Assembly (NCBI GenBank): GCA_940671915.1 | Contig: CALNVZ010003435.1 | Location: forward strand, 12,738,395-12,802,394 | From: Paracentrotus lividus | Lineage: Eukaryota; Echinodermata; Echinoidea; Camarodonta; Echinidae | Length of the DNA stretch: 64,000 nucleotides | Reading direction: 5' to 3' | In this document: in pieces, positions 35,331-47,187 of the stretch | Layout of the letters: every line of letters begins with the position of its first letter | Position numbering within the stretch: the first letter of the stretch is position 1 | Program-made: the position numbers and the translations under genes | The notes under the pieces: model-generated | Databases searched by the model: none | What the model was told of the DNA's origin: nothing | What the model saw: only the letters and a program-made list of their open reading frames with translations

Positions 35331-38112
35331 AGGGGGGGGGGGGGTGGGGGGAAGAAGGGTAGAGTCGTGTACATTGCTAACACAAAAAGTAGAAAGGGAA
35401 ACTGAAAATTATAAAGAGAATGAAAGAAAGAAAGAGAGAGAGACAAAGTGAGAGAGAGGGGTGGGGGTCGCATGCATAAAGAAAGAAATGAGTTAGTAAA
35501 ACTTAAAATAATAAGAGAAAGATTTACCTAAAATCGTACCTAAATTTACGAAAAAGTTTACCTAAAGCTTTGCAGACTGTTTCACCCGAAGATGTTTCGT
35601 TTCATCAGCATCTCTCTTACAGCCATAAGTAATTTTTTTTTCAATCTTATCATAATTTACATTATCTCTTAGCTTCACGTTGAGCACTTTCAGTTATTTT
35701 AGTTTTACATGGAAAGAGAGAGGGAGGGGGGGGGGGGTATAACAGAACAACAAAAAGCGACTTTGACACATGTACATGTAGAAATGTAGAAAGAGAAAGA
35801 CATGGTTATAGAAAAGCAGAAGGTAATGACAGAGAGAGAGAGAGAGAATATACAAAAGAGTAGGACAAAAAAAGAATAAGAGACACAAAATACAATATCC
35901 TGACTTAAACGAGATGGGGATGCTAATTGATGGAGCAAAAGCTACGAGAGTGAGAGAGACAGATGTTTGCGTACGGAAGGAGAAAGATCGCATACTAATG
36001 TGAAAAATGACCAGAATGACTGGTTGTGAAAAATTAAAAAGAGCTATAAATATTGTTGTCTGTTTATTTTGCAACATGATTAAGGTACATTTGCATACAT
36101 TTCTCCACAAATAATTTACAAGCTCATTAATAGAATTACATTGCTAACGTGCATTAGCTTACATTGGTTAACAAACTAGATGGTGGCTGTTTTCATTTTC
36201 ACTATACCTTATTCACTTCTTGCCAATATACACCTCTCTGTCGTCTGTTTTCGCTTTTATAATCATGTCCATTCCCTCTCGATCCCAAAACGCCAGATAA
36301 GTAAAGTTGAGGGCGAAAAATGAAAAGACATGACAGGAATATGCAAAAGTTGACATTTGCGTCAACATAAACGCACAGAGGGACTCCCCCGTCGCCACCC
36401 CCTTCCCTCCCTTCACAACAAAGCTATCAATACTCCCCGAAGATCAACCGCCAAGAAACACGACAGAAAACATGACGAGATGGATTATAAGGAAAAAAGG
36501 AAAATAAAAAGCTTGCTCGGAATAAAGATCGTTAAGTCTTCGCTTTCTTCTCCTGCAAGCCGAATTAGTACGTCCCCTCTGTAGATCACCCCCTAGAGAT
36601 ACATTACACCTAGTCTCGTTTTAGTTTATTCCTTCTTGGAAGAAAAAGAAATGAATTATAAGAGCGAGCAGACGATATATGAAATACAATTTAGGCAAGA
36701 AATTGCTGCATCATGCCGTTTTTCGTTGAATTATGCATAATGGATTTGAATGGCAGGGCGCGATGCTTTTTGTACAGCACCGTCTCCCAAAAGAGCACAC
36801 GCAAGGAGGCTTAGACGCAAGATGAATATAGAAACTTATGCATTGGTTAACATTATGAAGATTATAGTATTGATGACAGAATGTTTTTCGACGCTTACAA
36901 TGGACGTGGACGCACACTTAAATTAAAATTCGATTATGACATATTACTTTTAAGCGGGTATTTCACGTTAATGAATAATGATATCATAATTATCCAATGA
37001 ACATTATACATGTTGGAATAAATACTATGTATATATCTTTATCTGCTTCTTTTTTCATATTTCATTTTTTTTATTTTAAGTATTCTCAAATGTAGGCCTA
37101 TACATAAATTAAATTAATAGCTAATGGATATTGAACGAAAGAAAGAATGTAAATGTTTATGTAAAATAAATCGATCCGGAAATAGCCCCTGTAAAATCTT
37201 TAGCAGTTTGCGCAGTTCCATAAACTGGATTACATTGTGTTTAATGTGTGACCTTTACATCTGAATGGGACCATAATGAATGGAAGGGAAATCTACATCA
37301 TAATTCCATTGGGTTTTAAAATGAAGAATTTTAAAATTATAAGCTCTGAAAGGAGAGACGCTTGACCCCGAAACTCACCAACCCTCTGGTGGCCTACCAC
37401 AGGCGGGTGTCGCATCAACTCCTCGTATGAAACTCCCTAAAGATCGGAGAGCCATCCACCCCGACAGAGGGGGAGGGAAGAAGACTGATCATCGAGTGAA
37501 CAACATCCCTTAATCCATGGACAACCTCGACCCCAGTGGGTGATATCACAGGCATAGTGAAACCCCTGTCTGGATGATATTAGAGTCTATTTCCTTCGAT
37601 CGGAGTTAGGAGCCCGAGACTTGAGAGAGGGGGGAAATTGGATGTCATTTATTCCAGTTCCCGTGGGACTCGCAAAAAACGGGCGTCTCAGACTATTGTT
37701 ACTGATCGTTTGGGTGTTGTAGAAGGCTATCTGTCTCGAACTTGGCTAGGTTTGGTTAAAGATCTTCAAGAGGAGCACGATACGGGGTTAGAGAAGGAGG
37801 AAGATAAGAAAAGAGATAAGGATGGGAAACGTCTAAACGCATGCAAAAGGAGATATAGAAAAGGGACTACCAAAGACATTGAGAGACAGTAAATAGAGAA
37901 AAGAGAGGAAGAGAGAGTATGTGGGTGGGGGAATAAGGAAAATATGGAGATGAGTGGTGCAGAGAGGGGGAATATGGGTGGTAAGAGCTAACAAAGACTA
38001 CAAAGCGTACAGAGAAAAAGACAGGGACACCGAATAAAGATGGAACAATAGACAGACGAGAGAGAGAGAAGAGAAGAGAAGGAGAGAATACGACAGATAT
38101 ATATATAATATA

Positions 38113-38215
38113 TAGAGGTGTGAAAGAGAGAGAGAGAGAGACGAGAGAGAGAAGAGAGAGTAGAGAGAGAGAGAGAAGGAGAGAGAGAAGAGAGAGAAGA
38201 GAGAAGGAGACGAGA
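38113..38215 (+). repeat. GA-rich microsatellite
   Basis: Interrupted GA/GAGAA repeats in a purine-rich stretch (about 37620-38400). The open frames there on the minus strand are low complexity, not genes. Similar GA/G tracts lie at 35290-35345 and 35831-35850. Confidence 0.9.
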
Positions 38216-38546
38216 AGCTAGGAGAGAAGGGGGTATAATGGGAAGAGGCCATGACAGATTGAAACGATATAGGCAAGAATAAAAGGGCAAATAAGATATT
38301 ATCAGAGAGAGGAAAATACTGCTAACAGAAACGAAATATAAGATAAAGTTGTCAAGAAAAAGTCGGACATTATGAGCTCGAGACATTCAAAGAAGAGAAA
38401 TAAAGAATGAAACAAAGTTCATGTTTAAAAGTCAGAAAGCAGATCAGCCTTCCAAGGGTATAGACACAGGAACAGTTTCCATTCATAAAACCAATGGTTT
38501 CGACAATGCAACCATTTACTCAAGCTAAATGACACCCATAATTTAA

Positions 38547-40047
38547 CCCTAATTGGACTGGGAAGGGGGCCCTAGATTTTTTCATGATAAAATTTTAACG
38601 CGAGAAGCTGTGGCCGCGATTTTTTATGACTTTTTTCTTTTGAAGTCTTGCGCATCTTTTAAGCCCATAATTATTTGCGATGCTGCCCGGGTGGTACCTG
38701 GTTCGCGAGCTACGCATAATTTTGTAACCATCCGTCAGACCCAAAATTGCTCCAAAACGTGATTTCATGTACAAAGTCAATGCAAATTGTGTTTTCAGCT
38801 AAAATTCATAAGGTCATGTGTCACAAGTTGGGGTATAGTATTAAAAAAACAATAAAATACATAAGAAATCAATTTGGATACCGGAGTTTTTTTCAAGTAC
38901 AATTGATAGGAATGCTATAGGGGAGACTGGGGTAATTATGGCCCCCTTTTTCACATGTCCTATTACTACCATTAAATGAAAAGTCCAATGATATTCTAAA
39001 TATGTGAAAATACAGTCGGTCCATATACCTATAATATATAAAGGAAAGTATAAACCTGCTACTTCTCATTTGCATATTAATTAGCATTATGTTAACAACT
39101 TTGGGGGCCATAATTACCCCCAAGGGTTGGGGTATTTATGGCCCCTATTGTAATGACTGTATAAATTCAAAGATATTATGCTAATTAATGATGGTAATGT
39201 ATAATAAATGTTGTTTGGGTATTCCTAATACACTTATCAACCACCAACAATGATTTAATCAATAATTGGTTCAGCCAAAATGTTGAAATTTTGCAATCAA
39301 AGCAATACATATATTTATGTACAAAATCGTACAAGTTAATGTCCCCATCTACGCTTATCTGCGCTTATACACTGTTTATGCATTGGATGCCATAATTACC
39401 CCAAATGACATTTTCAATTTGATCCCCCTTTACAGCTCTACTTTTGAAGATATTCAGGTGGAAGTTTTTCTGTTGTGTTTTTTACTTCCTATTGTTTCAG
39501 TTTCAATCAAAATTTCATCTTAAAAGATTTTAATTAATGATATCACACTCCACATAAAAAAGCAGACTTGCCACTTTCCAACGAACAGAATTGTAATTGC
39601 CGTACATTTTAGGCTCCCCTAAGCACAAAATTTCATGTAAATGGCTTATTTTTCTCATATGATAGCAGGAAGAGTTTAGCTAGGCATGTGTAAAAATTAA
39701 ATTATCATTGTGTAATGGAGCAGAGAATTATAAGCTCTCAAAGACAAAGGGGCCATAATTACCCCAGTCTCCCCTACATAACATTCACACTAAATACTAG
39801 CTTTCTAGGAGCTATATTTAGTGAATTAGAGGGAAAAAGTACGATTTCATGCATAAATTAGCATAATTAATTAATTAAAAATAAATTTGAATAATTTTTT
39901 AACAGTGAAGTATATGATTCTGTAGATTGCGTCATGGGTGACGTGTGTGTCGATTTTCATCACGATCGCGCGATCAACGGCCGAGATCGGCTTTTAGGCC
40001 CCCCTCCCTGTCTGGCCAGCCTCCAAAATACCCCAGTCTAATTAGGG
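38547..40047 (-). mobile_element. piggyBac-like MITE, copy 2 (reverse orientation) with a nested MITE
   Basis: TTAA at 38543-38546 and 40048-40051. TIRs CCCTAATTGGACTGGG and CCCTAATTAGACTGGG (complement) differ at one position. The right end carries the spacer and the GATCTCGGCCG-like internal motif that the other copies carry on the left, so this copy is inverted. The nested element at 38920-39774 makes it longer than its relatives. Confidence 0.8.
38920..39774. mobile_element. TA-flanked MITE nested inside the piggyBac-like element
   Basis: The ends GGGGAGACTGGGGTAATTAT and its complement are flanked by TA on both sides (38918-38919, 39775-39776), suggesting Tc1/mariner-type insertion. The GGCCATAATTACCCC phrase recurs in the middle (39106-39122, 39389-39404). 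Non-coding. Confidence 0.75.
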
Positions 40048-40782
40048 TTAAAATGCACGATAGTTCCATATCAAAAAGTGTGCCTTAATAGAGCGCTTTA
40101 TAAATTTTATCATTATTATCATTATTATCATTAAGAAGAGGTCTATTTATCATTACGGATCAGGAGACGTGGATCGATAAACTTGGCCACAGTGGCATTT
40201 ACTCATATCATTTCATGGTGATTTAACGCTTTTCTGCGTCTAATATACCATACACGTTGTACAGCTAATCAAATACTACCAATATGACCATTCCTTTCAA
40301 TTTTCATCTAACCATCCCCACTGTGACTTCATACAACTTATAAGACCAAAAGTTCTTTCCATGGAGAGTTCAGGAGAAGTGAAAGTACAGATATCCCATC
40401 TCAGATTAACCAGCGACAAATGTTATTTTTTCCTGTGACAGTCAACCATTACACAGTAGCACACAGCGCCCAACCCATCTCCGTCTAGCCGCTCTGACAT
40501 CATCAGCAGAAAAGAGATTTCCCTAAAGATTTTCCGATGTTACTCTTAGACAAACTGCTTTGGGATATAGGCTGCTGTGGATATTAGAACTTGATTAAAG
40601 TGTTTTGGCTGATAAATGAAGAAAAAATAAATAAATGAATAAAACAAAACAACTATTGCCTATTGCCAGAAAGTTCTCACCAATATTTCAATGAATCTTG
40701 TATACAGTAAGTTTACTATGCTAAGATTGTTGTAATGATTGTTGTTGTTTTTTTTATGATTGTAACCATTGCAATTCAGTCT

Positions 40783-40833
40783 CCGGACTGTAAGAATGGA
40801 ATATATGCAATAAAATCCTTCAATTCAATTCAA
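40783..40833 (+). repeat. LINE-type 3' tail
   Basis: AATATATGCAATAAAATCC followed by TTCAATTCAATTCAATT. No coding part is attached. Confidence 0.5.
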
Positions 40834-40848
40834 TTAATGATAACATAA

Positions 40849-41011
40849 GGCCCCGTCGTACAAAGAGTTACTATTATATTAACTTTTGCCATCAATGTAA
40901 CTGCCATGGTAAGTAACATTGCTAACAGCCAATCGAAATGCTGTATTTCAAGAAAGTTACCATTGATGGCAAAGTTACTAAGTAGTAATTCTTTATGCAA
41001 CAGGGGCTTAG
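40849..41011. mobile_element. Short foldback MITE
   Basis: The left part AAGTTACCATTGATGGC-like text mirrors TTTTGCCATCAATGTAACTG, with ends GGCCCCGTCGTACAAAGAG and TTTATGCAACAGGGGC. Non-coding. Confidence 0.55.
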
Positions 41012-42816
41012 AAGTGATGTTGACCGTTACTAGTATTTTCATTTGGATATTATTTAAATATGTTTAGGGATGCCTTCTGCATCTAAATGGCTACAATGAA
41101 TTTTAGTGAGTCAATAAAGCATGCATATGATACAATTTTTTTACTAATAATTTGATAATTGGCTGTACTTGCTTTCACTAGTATTTTATTTGTTTTTAAA
41201 GTCAATTCAAATGAATTCAATATCAATAAATATTTATTCAATTCCAAGCAACAAAATAGACAATTAAAAAAAATATTATTTTTTATAATAACACTAAGTA
41301 ATACAATATCATAAGAAAGTGAGTGAGAAAAATTCTAGAAAAAGCAATTACATGCATACGGCCCATTGTTAGGTGAAGAACAAATTTACTTTCTAAGTCC
41401 ATTAGAAGACTAAATGAAAAGGCATTTGCAGAATTTTGTATCGCTTTTTATTTACCAATATATTTATAATCTTAGACGATTTAAAAACATGCTGGCTGTA
41501 TAATAGCCCTACAGCCTTACGTCATCAACAGACTGGAGGAAGATTTCTTGTAGGGTATTTTATTTTAGTCTAGGACAAACTACTCGGGAATATCTGCTTT
41601 TGATATTCAAAAGAAGTCTTATGCATTCAAGGAATAAATAGAAGCATGTGAATCAATACACCCCAACCAGTAGCATTTTATTATGGTTAATACTATTTTG
41701 GCTCAACTAAACAGCCTCTTCTATTCAATAAGAATATTTTGCAAAGAGAAATGGAAAATAATTTTGATTATACCATAACTTTATTACTGAAGAATAAAGA
41801 CAAGAAAAAGCAATTTGTTTTCATTATGAGACACATTCTTTATTATAAAAATCTTAACAATGTATTCTTTAGCTATATTGTGGTATGATATCTGTAGAAA
41901 AGCAAAAACTCTGTAGCAATCTGCAAAAAAATTACTTTTAAATTCATAACAATAAAAAAAAAAAAAAGTCTTCATAGAAGTATGACTACATTTTTAAACA
42001 TATATCTTTCGCTAACCAAATATTGCACCTTTTGCCTTCAATCTAAACCCAGATTCAATACTGTTCCAAATTCAAGTGAATATTTCATATCCAATTTGTA
42101 TTTGTAATTGTTGTGCATTCTTGAATTATCATAATGATTGGAAAAGAAGGAAAATTTTGAATAAACAACGCCAGTCAAACCACTTTTGGCACAAAAGAAA
42201 TAATAGCCGAAATAAGAGCATGTAAAAAACGGAGAAAATTAAGTCAGCCAATCCTGTCTCATGTGCCTCCTATTACAAATTTAGTTTCTTTGTTGGAAAT
42301 ATAGAAAACAGAGCAATCACCATCCATATATCATCAGTAAGGTGTTCTTAAAACATAATCATACTAAAATGGTGATTATCACCAAGGATCAGATATTGAA
42401 AATATAAAAAACTTTATGACATTATTTCAATTTCATGAATCTTATATCGTCACAGTAATGTTTAGAACAAAATTAGACTATCACTTAAAAGACAGTTGAG
42501 CTCTTTCCAGCTCACTTCTCAATATAGGTTGTAGCAGCTCAATGTTATTTACAAACATGAAGGATTATTTTAAGTAGTCATTTTGGCCTACTGTCTTAGA
42601 GCAAGTTGTTTTTCTAAAGCTCTTTTATAGTCCTTTCATTACTTAAGACAACAAAACACATTGAGTGCTTTAATAATGTCTGGATAACTTCTGGGGGCGT
42701 TTCATGAAATGACTTGATGAATTGTGGAGGTGTTGTTATCTAGAAGTTCATTCATTCAAATCAGAATCAAAAGGTTCAGTTTTCAAATCCGACAAGTCTT
42801 TTTTTATCTGACAGTT

Positions 42817-43537
42817 GATGATGATGATGATCCACAGCATTTATATTGCGCCATATTTCTGTTATGAACATTCAAAGGCGCAGGCTCATCCAAATTAAGT
42901 TAATTACTGCTCATCTGTAGAAATAAGTGAGTTTGGAGGCATGATTTGAAGTGTTTGATGCAGTCAATTTCTCGACGCGAAGAAGGGAGGGAGTTCCAAA
43001 GGCGTGGAGCAATGGATGAAAAGGCACGATAGTAACAATGTTTCTCAGCCAATCAAAATCATGTAAAGATGTCAGATCTGACAATTTTAGACAAGAAATG
43101 TAAAAGAAATACCTTCCTGATGCCAATACAGTCCTTCACACAAATAACTTGTCAGTAAGAAGTGTTCCCATCTTTCTTGGAAGTTGAGTACAGAAAGTCT
43201 GTTGGTTCTATCGTCACGTAGACAAATACTTCACAAAGGGACTCTTTAAAAGCATCATCAACCTCATGGAGAGCCTTTAAAACTAATCAGATCCTTCGCA
43301 CTCCATATTAGCGGATATGGAGATATTACCTTTTCATCCATTGTTCCACGCCTTTGAAACTCCCCCTCCCCTTCTTTGCTCTGTGAAATTTAAGGATCAA
43401 GCACTTCAAATCATGCCTCAAAACTCACTTAATTCAGCAGATGTGTAGTAATTTACTTAATTGGATGAGCTTGGGCCTTTGAATGTTTTCAACGGAAATA
43501 TGGCTCAATGTAAATGCTATGGATCATCATCATCATC
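42817..43537. repeat. Inverted pair of dispersed repeats 3' of LARS2
   Basis: About 42817-43030 (GATGATGATGATGATCC, ATTCAAAGGCGCAGGCTCATC, CGTGGAGCAATGGATGAAAA) is mirrored at about 43330-43537, ending in (ATC)n. The pair has diverged by small indels. It lies in the possible 3' UTR of LARS2. Confidence 0.65.
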
Positions 43538-43671
43538 ATATTCAGTAAGACATATTCAAGATTATTTGCCAGCCCTGAGGGTGAAATCCATCACATGGTT
43601 CTCGGGCCATTTACTCCAACTTATCCATTAATCATTTACATCATTTTGGAAGACAGTTGAGCTCCTGAAGC

Positions 43672-43765
43672 CTCTTAGTCCTTTCATCATTTGACCAAGA
43701 AGTTCACAATGTGAACCTTAGCAGCTACAGTCATCTTCTTGATAGTCTGTGAAGCCACTCAACTC
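43672..43765 (-). pseudogene. Third, decayed copy of the LARS2 terminal exon (3' half)
   Basis: The + strand text around ACCTTAGCAGCTACAGTCAT and CTTCTTGATAGTCTGTGAAG repeats the 3' half of the two copies to its right. The 5' half is lost and the frame is disturbed. A still weaker trace may exist at about 43198-43250. Confidence 0.65.
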
Positions 43766-43846
43766 CTCCACACTAAATAAGAAATATTCTTATCTTCCTA
43801 AGAACTTCCTTTAAAGTCGAGTTCATGAAGTCTCTGAGGCCAATCA

Positions 43847-44018
43847 TCACTTGGTCAAGAAGTTTACAAGAGGAACCTTAGCAGCTACAATCATCTTCTT
43901 GATAGTCTGTGAAGCAAGATCAGTCTTACCCACCTCACTGTCCAGAAGCAACTGTTCTAGCTCTTCGTTGTTTGCCAACAGGGATGGAGGAACTGGAACT
44001 TTTAAGAGGTTTGTTGGT
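43847..44018 (-). pseudogene. Tandem copy of the LARS2 terminal exon
   Basis: It starts just after the genuine stop, on the same strand, and reads KVPVPPSLLANNEELEQLLL then [20 protein letters not shown] and KVPLVNFLTK with its own stop at 43849-43847. The frame is intact and most residues are identical to the real exon. The copy lacks the INNK start, and its upstream side offers only a weak acceptor (CTCTTAAAAG). It may be an alternative last exon or a recent dead duplicate. Confidence 0.8.
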
Positions 44019-44025
44019 TCTATTA

Positions 44026-44202
44026 TCACCTGGTCAAGATATTCACAAGGGGAACCTTGGCAGCTACAATCATCTTCTTGATAGTCTGTGAAGCAAGATG
44101 AGTCTTACCCACCTCACTGTCCAGGAGGAACTGTTCTAGCTCTTCATTGTTTTCCAGCAGTGATGCGGGAACAGGAACTTTGCCACTGGTCTTGTTATTG
44201 AT
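44026..44202 (-). CDS. LARS2: LARS2 terminal exon
   Basis: 177 bases, phase 0, ending at TGA 44028-44026. It encodes [20 protein letters not shown] and ends [28 protein letters not shown] and the C-terminal PLVN pattern match LARS2. A close direct copy follows at 43847-44018, only a few bases downstream. Confidence 0.92.
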   Translation of the reverse strand: MNNKTSGKVPVPASLLENNEELEQFLLDSEVGKTHLASQTIKKMIVAAKVPLVNILTR

Positions 44203-47130
44203 CTAGATAGATTAACAAAATAATGAAAGACTTTAGCATCAGCCTCATCAAGACAAATTTGATTAAAATGTATCAGATGTATAATAAAGTGTTGGTTATA
44301 TTCCAAATGTAATTTTCTTTTGTTTTATTATAAAATGGCTCTATGATTTTACGCATCGTGGTTGGTCAAAACGCATTACATGTGATGCTGTATTTTCAAT
44401 GCAAAGGCTCTGCGTGCATTTTTCTGCGCAGAAAAGTGATAACACAAGCTGGGCGGGGCCTATTTACGTTCTTGACGGATGACCATGATGTAGATCTTGA
44501 GCTACTAACCAAAAATTCCAAAGGGAATAATCCATTGGAATTTTTGGTAAGTAATTAAAGATCTACTAGAGCTAGTAAAATGTCGCAATTTTATAAAAGC
44601 GTTAACACACTTTCCTGTATTGTGTGATGAAACGTACATGCAGTGAACGCTCGATATCACATGGTTCTGAGCATATGTTTCTAAGAAAAAGTTGTATCCA
44701 CATCAACTAACTAAAAGAACAAAAGAAAAAAAAAATCTTACTAAACTGACTAAACTTTTTGTTGTTGTTGTTTTTAAACAAATCTACAAATTTATGTACT
44801 TCTATTCAGTTTCTAAACTATATAGATGTAATTTAACAGAACTAGCAGTCTACTTGTGAAGAATTGACTTAGTAAAGACACAATTATTGTCTCACCTTGA
44901 TGATAAGTTCCACTGTATCCAAACTGACTTGACTAGACTCTGTGACTGATGGCCATTTCTGCTCCAGCACAGTCCTTGTCTATATTAAAAAAAAAGATCA
45001 TTGTGAATTAAAAGAGATAGAATCATTCCCATAATTCAATTACAGATTTGCAGTATTGACACATTCCACGAATGGACAAAAAAAGGAAAGACTAGCGTAA
45101 CAGTATTCTGATTTATTTTTAGAGTTGTCAGGTACAAAGGCATTTCTTAAAATTAAAACAAAAGGAAATAATGAAACATATACAAATGTATGCATCCTAA
45201 TTCTAAGATTCATTTCTTTCGCACATGTAGCCAGAAAAATGTTTTCGATTTACATAATCCCATCTCTTCTCTTTGCTATCACCAACCCTGCAAAGCCCTT
45301 GCCCCATCTCACCGGTTATGTGTGAAGTTATTAATGATATTACGATACAGAATTTACTGCTAAATTAATCATATCTTTTCGGTTTATTGATCGAGCTCTC
45401 AACTTACCCAGTCCCACCTACTGCATTTGGAGTCACCAACCCCGCCAATACCCTGCCACATCTCACTGGCTATGAGTGGAGCCATTGGTGCAATCATGAT
45501 GCACAGGCTTCCCAAGGCATCCTGGAAGGCTACAGAGTTCTTGATGAAGTCATCAGGGTATCCTCTCAGTTGATTGGTCAGCGTCATCAGTCGGCTGATA
45601 GCAACACTCAACATGTAGTCAGAACCAAAATGGGTGGTTACCTGGAAAGATGTTAAAAGGAATGATAATAAATTGCATTTCTTATTTATAAGTATTGATT
45701 GCATGCTCAGATCAGACCATGTTTCGTGTACTGGCAAGGTTTGTAGGAGGCATCAGAGATATGAACTCAGTGACGGATAATGCCCTTAACCCTAAAAAGA
45801 CTGGGCTATTTTGACACACATAAAGACTGGGGGAGGGGGGGGGGGGCTCATTCAGCCCCCCCCCCTAAGATCTTGGCCATTGAGCGCGTGATTGCGCCGA
45901 AAATTGGCACGCGCGTTACCCACGGCATCCTCTCCAAAAATGAAGAATGGTATTGTCTGAAAAATGTTATCACTAATTGATTATGCTAATTTATGCATAA
46001 AATAAAAGATTTGCTCTAATCAATTAAATAAAGCCCTAAAAGTGCTAATTTTTGGTTTACAGGTTCTTTGTATGCTTCTGGTGAAATGTAAAAAAAAAAA
46101 ATCTGAATCAAGACTTTTTTTTCTTATGTATTCTATTGGTTTTAAAATTTCTTATGTATTTCTTTGTTTTTCCACCTTTTGTTTTTTATTGTTTTTTTCA
46201 ATGGAAATCATTGGTGACACTATTTCAATCATAAACAACCTTAAATCAATTGGTTTTAATCACTTAAAGAGAAAATAATGATACATTTATGAATTTTGGC
46301 TAAAAATACAATTTGCATTGGATTTGTACACAAAATCACGTATTTGAGCAACTTTGGGTCTGACGCACAGTTACAAAATGTTACGTAATTTCGGAACCGC
46401 GTACCCGGGCATCGCAAAAGTTGCGCGAGACTTGAAAGAAAATAGTCATGAAGTCTCGGCGAATTTTTTACGCGTTAAGAAGTTATCACAAAAAATGTCG
46501 AGAGGTTTTTTAGGGTTAAATTGGTTCTTGAAATGGGACAAGAGAAGAGCAATGCTTACCATATTCAGAACTAAAATTTGTTGTTAGGTGAAAGTTGAAC
46601 ATGACAATATATTTTAACATTGGTTTCATATTGCACAAACTACCTAAGACATCTACCTCAGAAGAGAATGTGGGCTTTATATATCTTATTTTGAAATTGT
46701 TGATTTATCAGGATTTTCTGAGTACGAAAACTTCCAAGCCTGTTATTACATGTATCTGTGAACCATGAAAGAGATAACAGTTAACAAATGATGTGCCGCT
46801 CTGAGTGCATTGGGTCAAATAAGCACATGCGATAAATTGTTTGAAGACACGACGCACAGAAAAACAGAAGGCCCAACTCACCTCTTCAATAGCCCTGTTG
46901 AGTTGAGCTTCAAGTTGTCTCTCCAATTTGGCATGCTGCTCATTGTCCAGACTGGTATCATTTCTCTCACTGTCAGCTCTCAACTCATGAAATCTGGTCA
47001 CCAGTCCCCACATCCTGTTCTTCCATCTTACCACTCCAGATATTGCTGATTGACAAACACCATAAAACACAAGAGTCACAAACAGGGGTGATATTCACTC
47101 TTGAAAAAAAATACGACATATTCACTCTTG

Positions 47131-47187
<57 letters not shown>

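Larger units (their letters stand above)
33943..44025. other. Tail-to-tail interval between ZNF423/521 and LARS2
   Basis: It holds the 3' UTR of the zinc-finger gene (to about 34370 or 34460), purine-rich simple sequence at 35280-38400, the nested MITEs at 38547-40047, a foldback at 40849-41011, and the decayed terminal-exon copies of LARS2 at the right end. Minus-strand AATAAA motifs near 41776 and 41828 could serve LARS2 if its 3' UTR is about 2.2 kb. No other gene is supported. Confidence 0.65.

Noticed and set aside
35231..38386. Minus-strand frames rich in Ser, Leu and Phe
   Set aside because: Products of GA/CT simple sequence. No gene signal.
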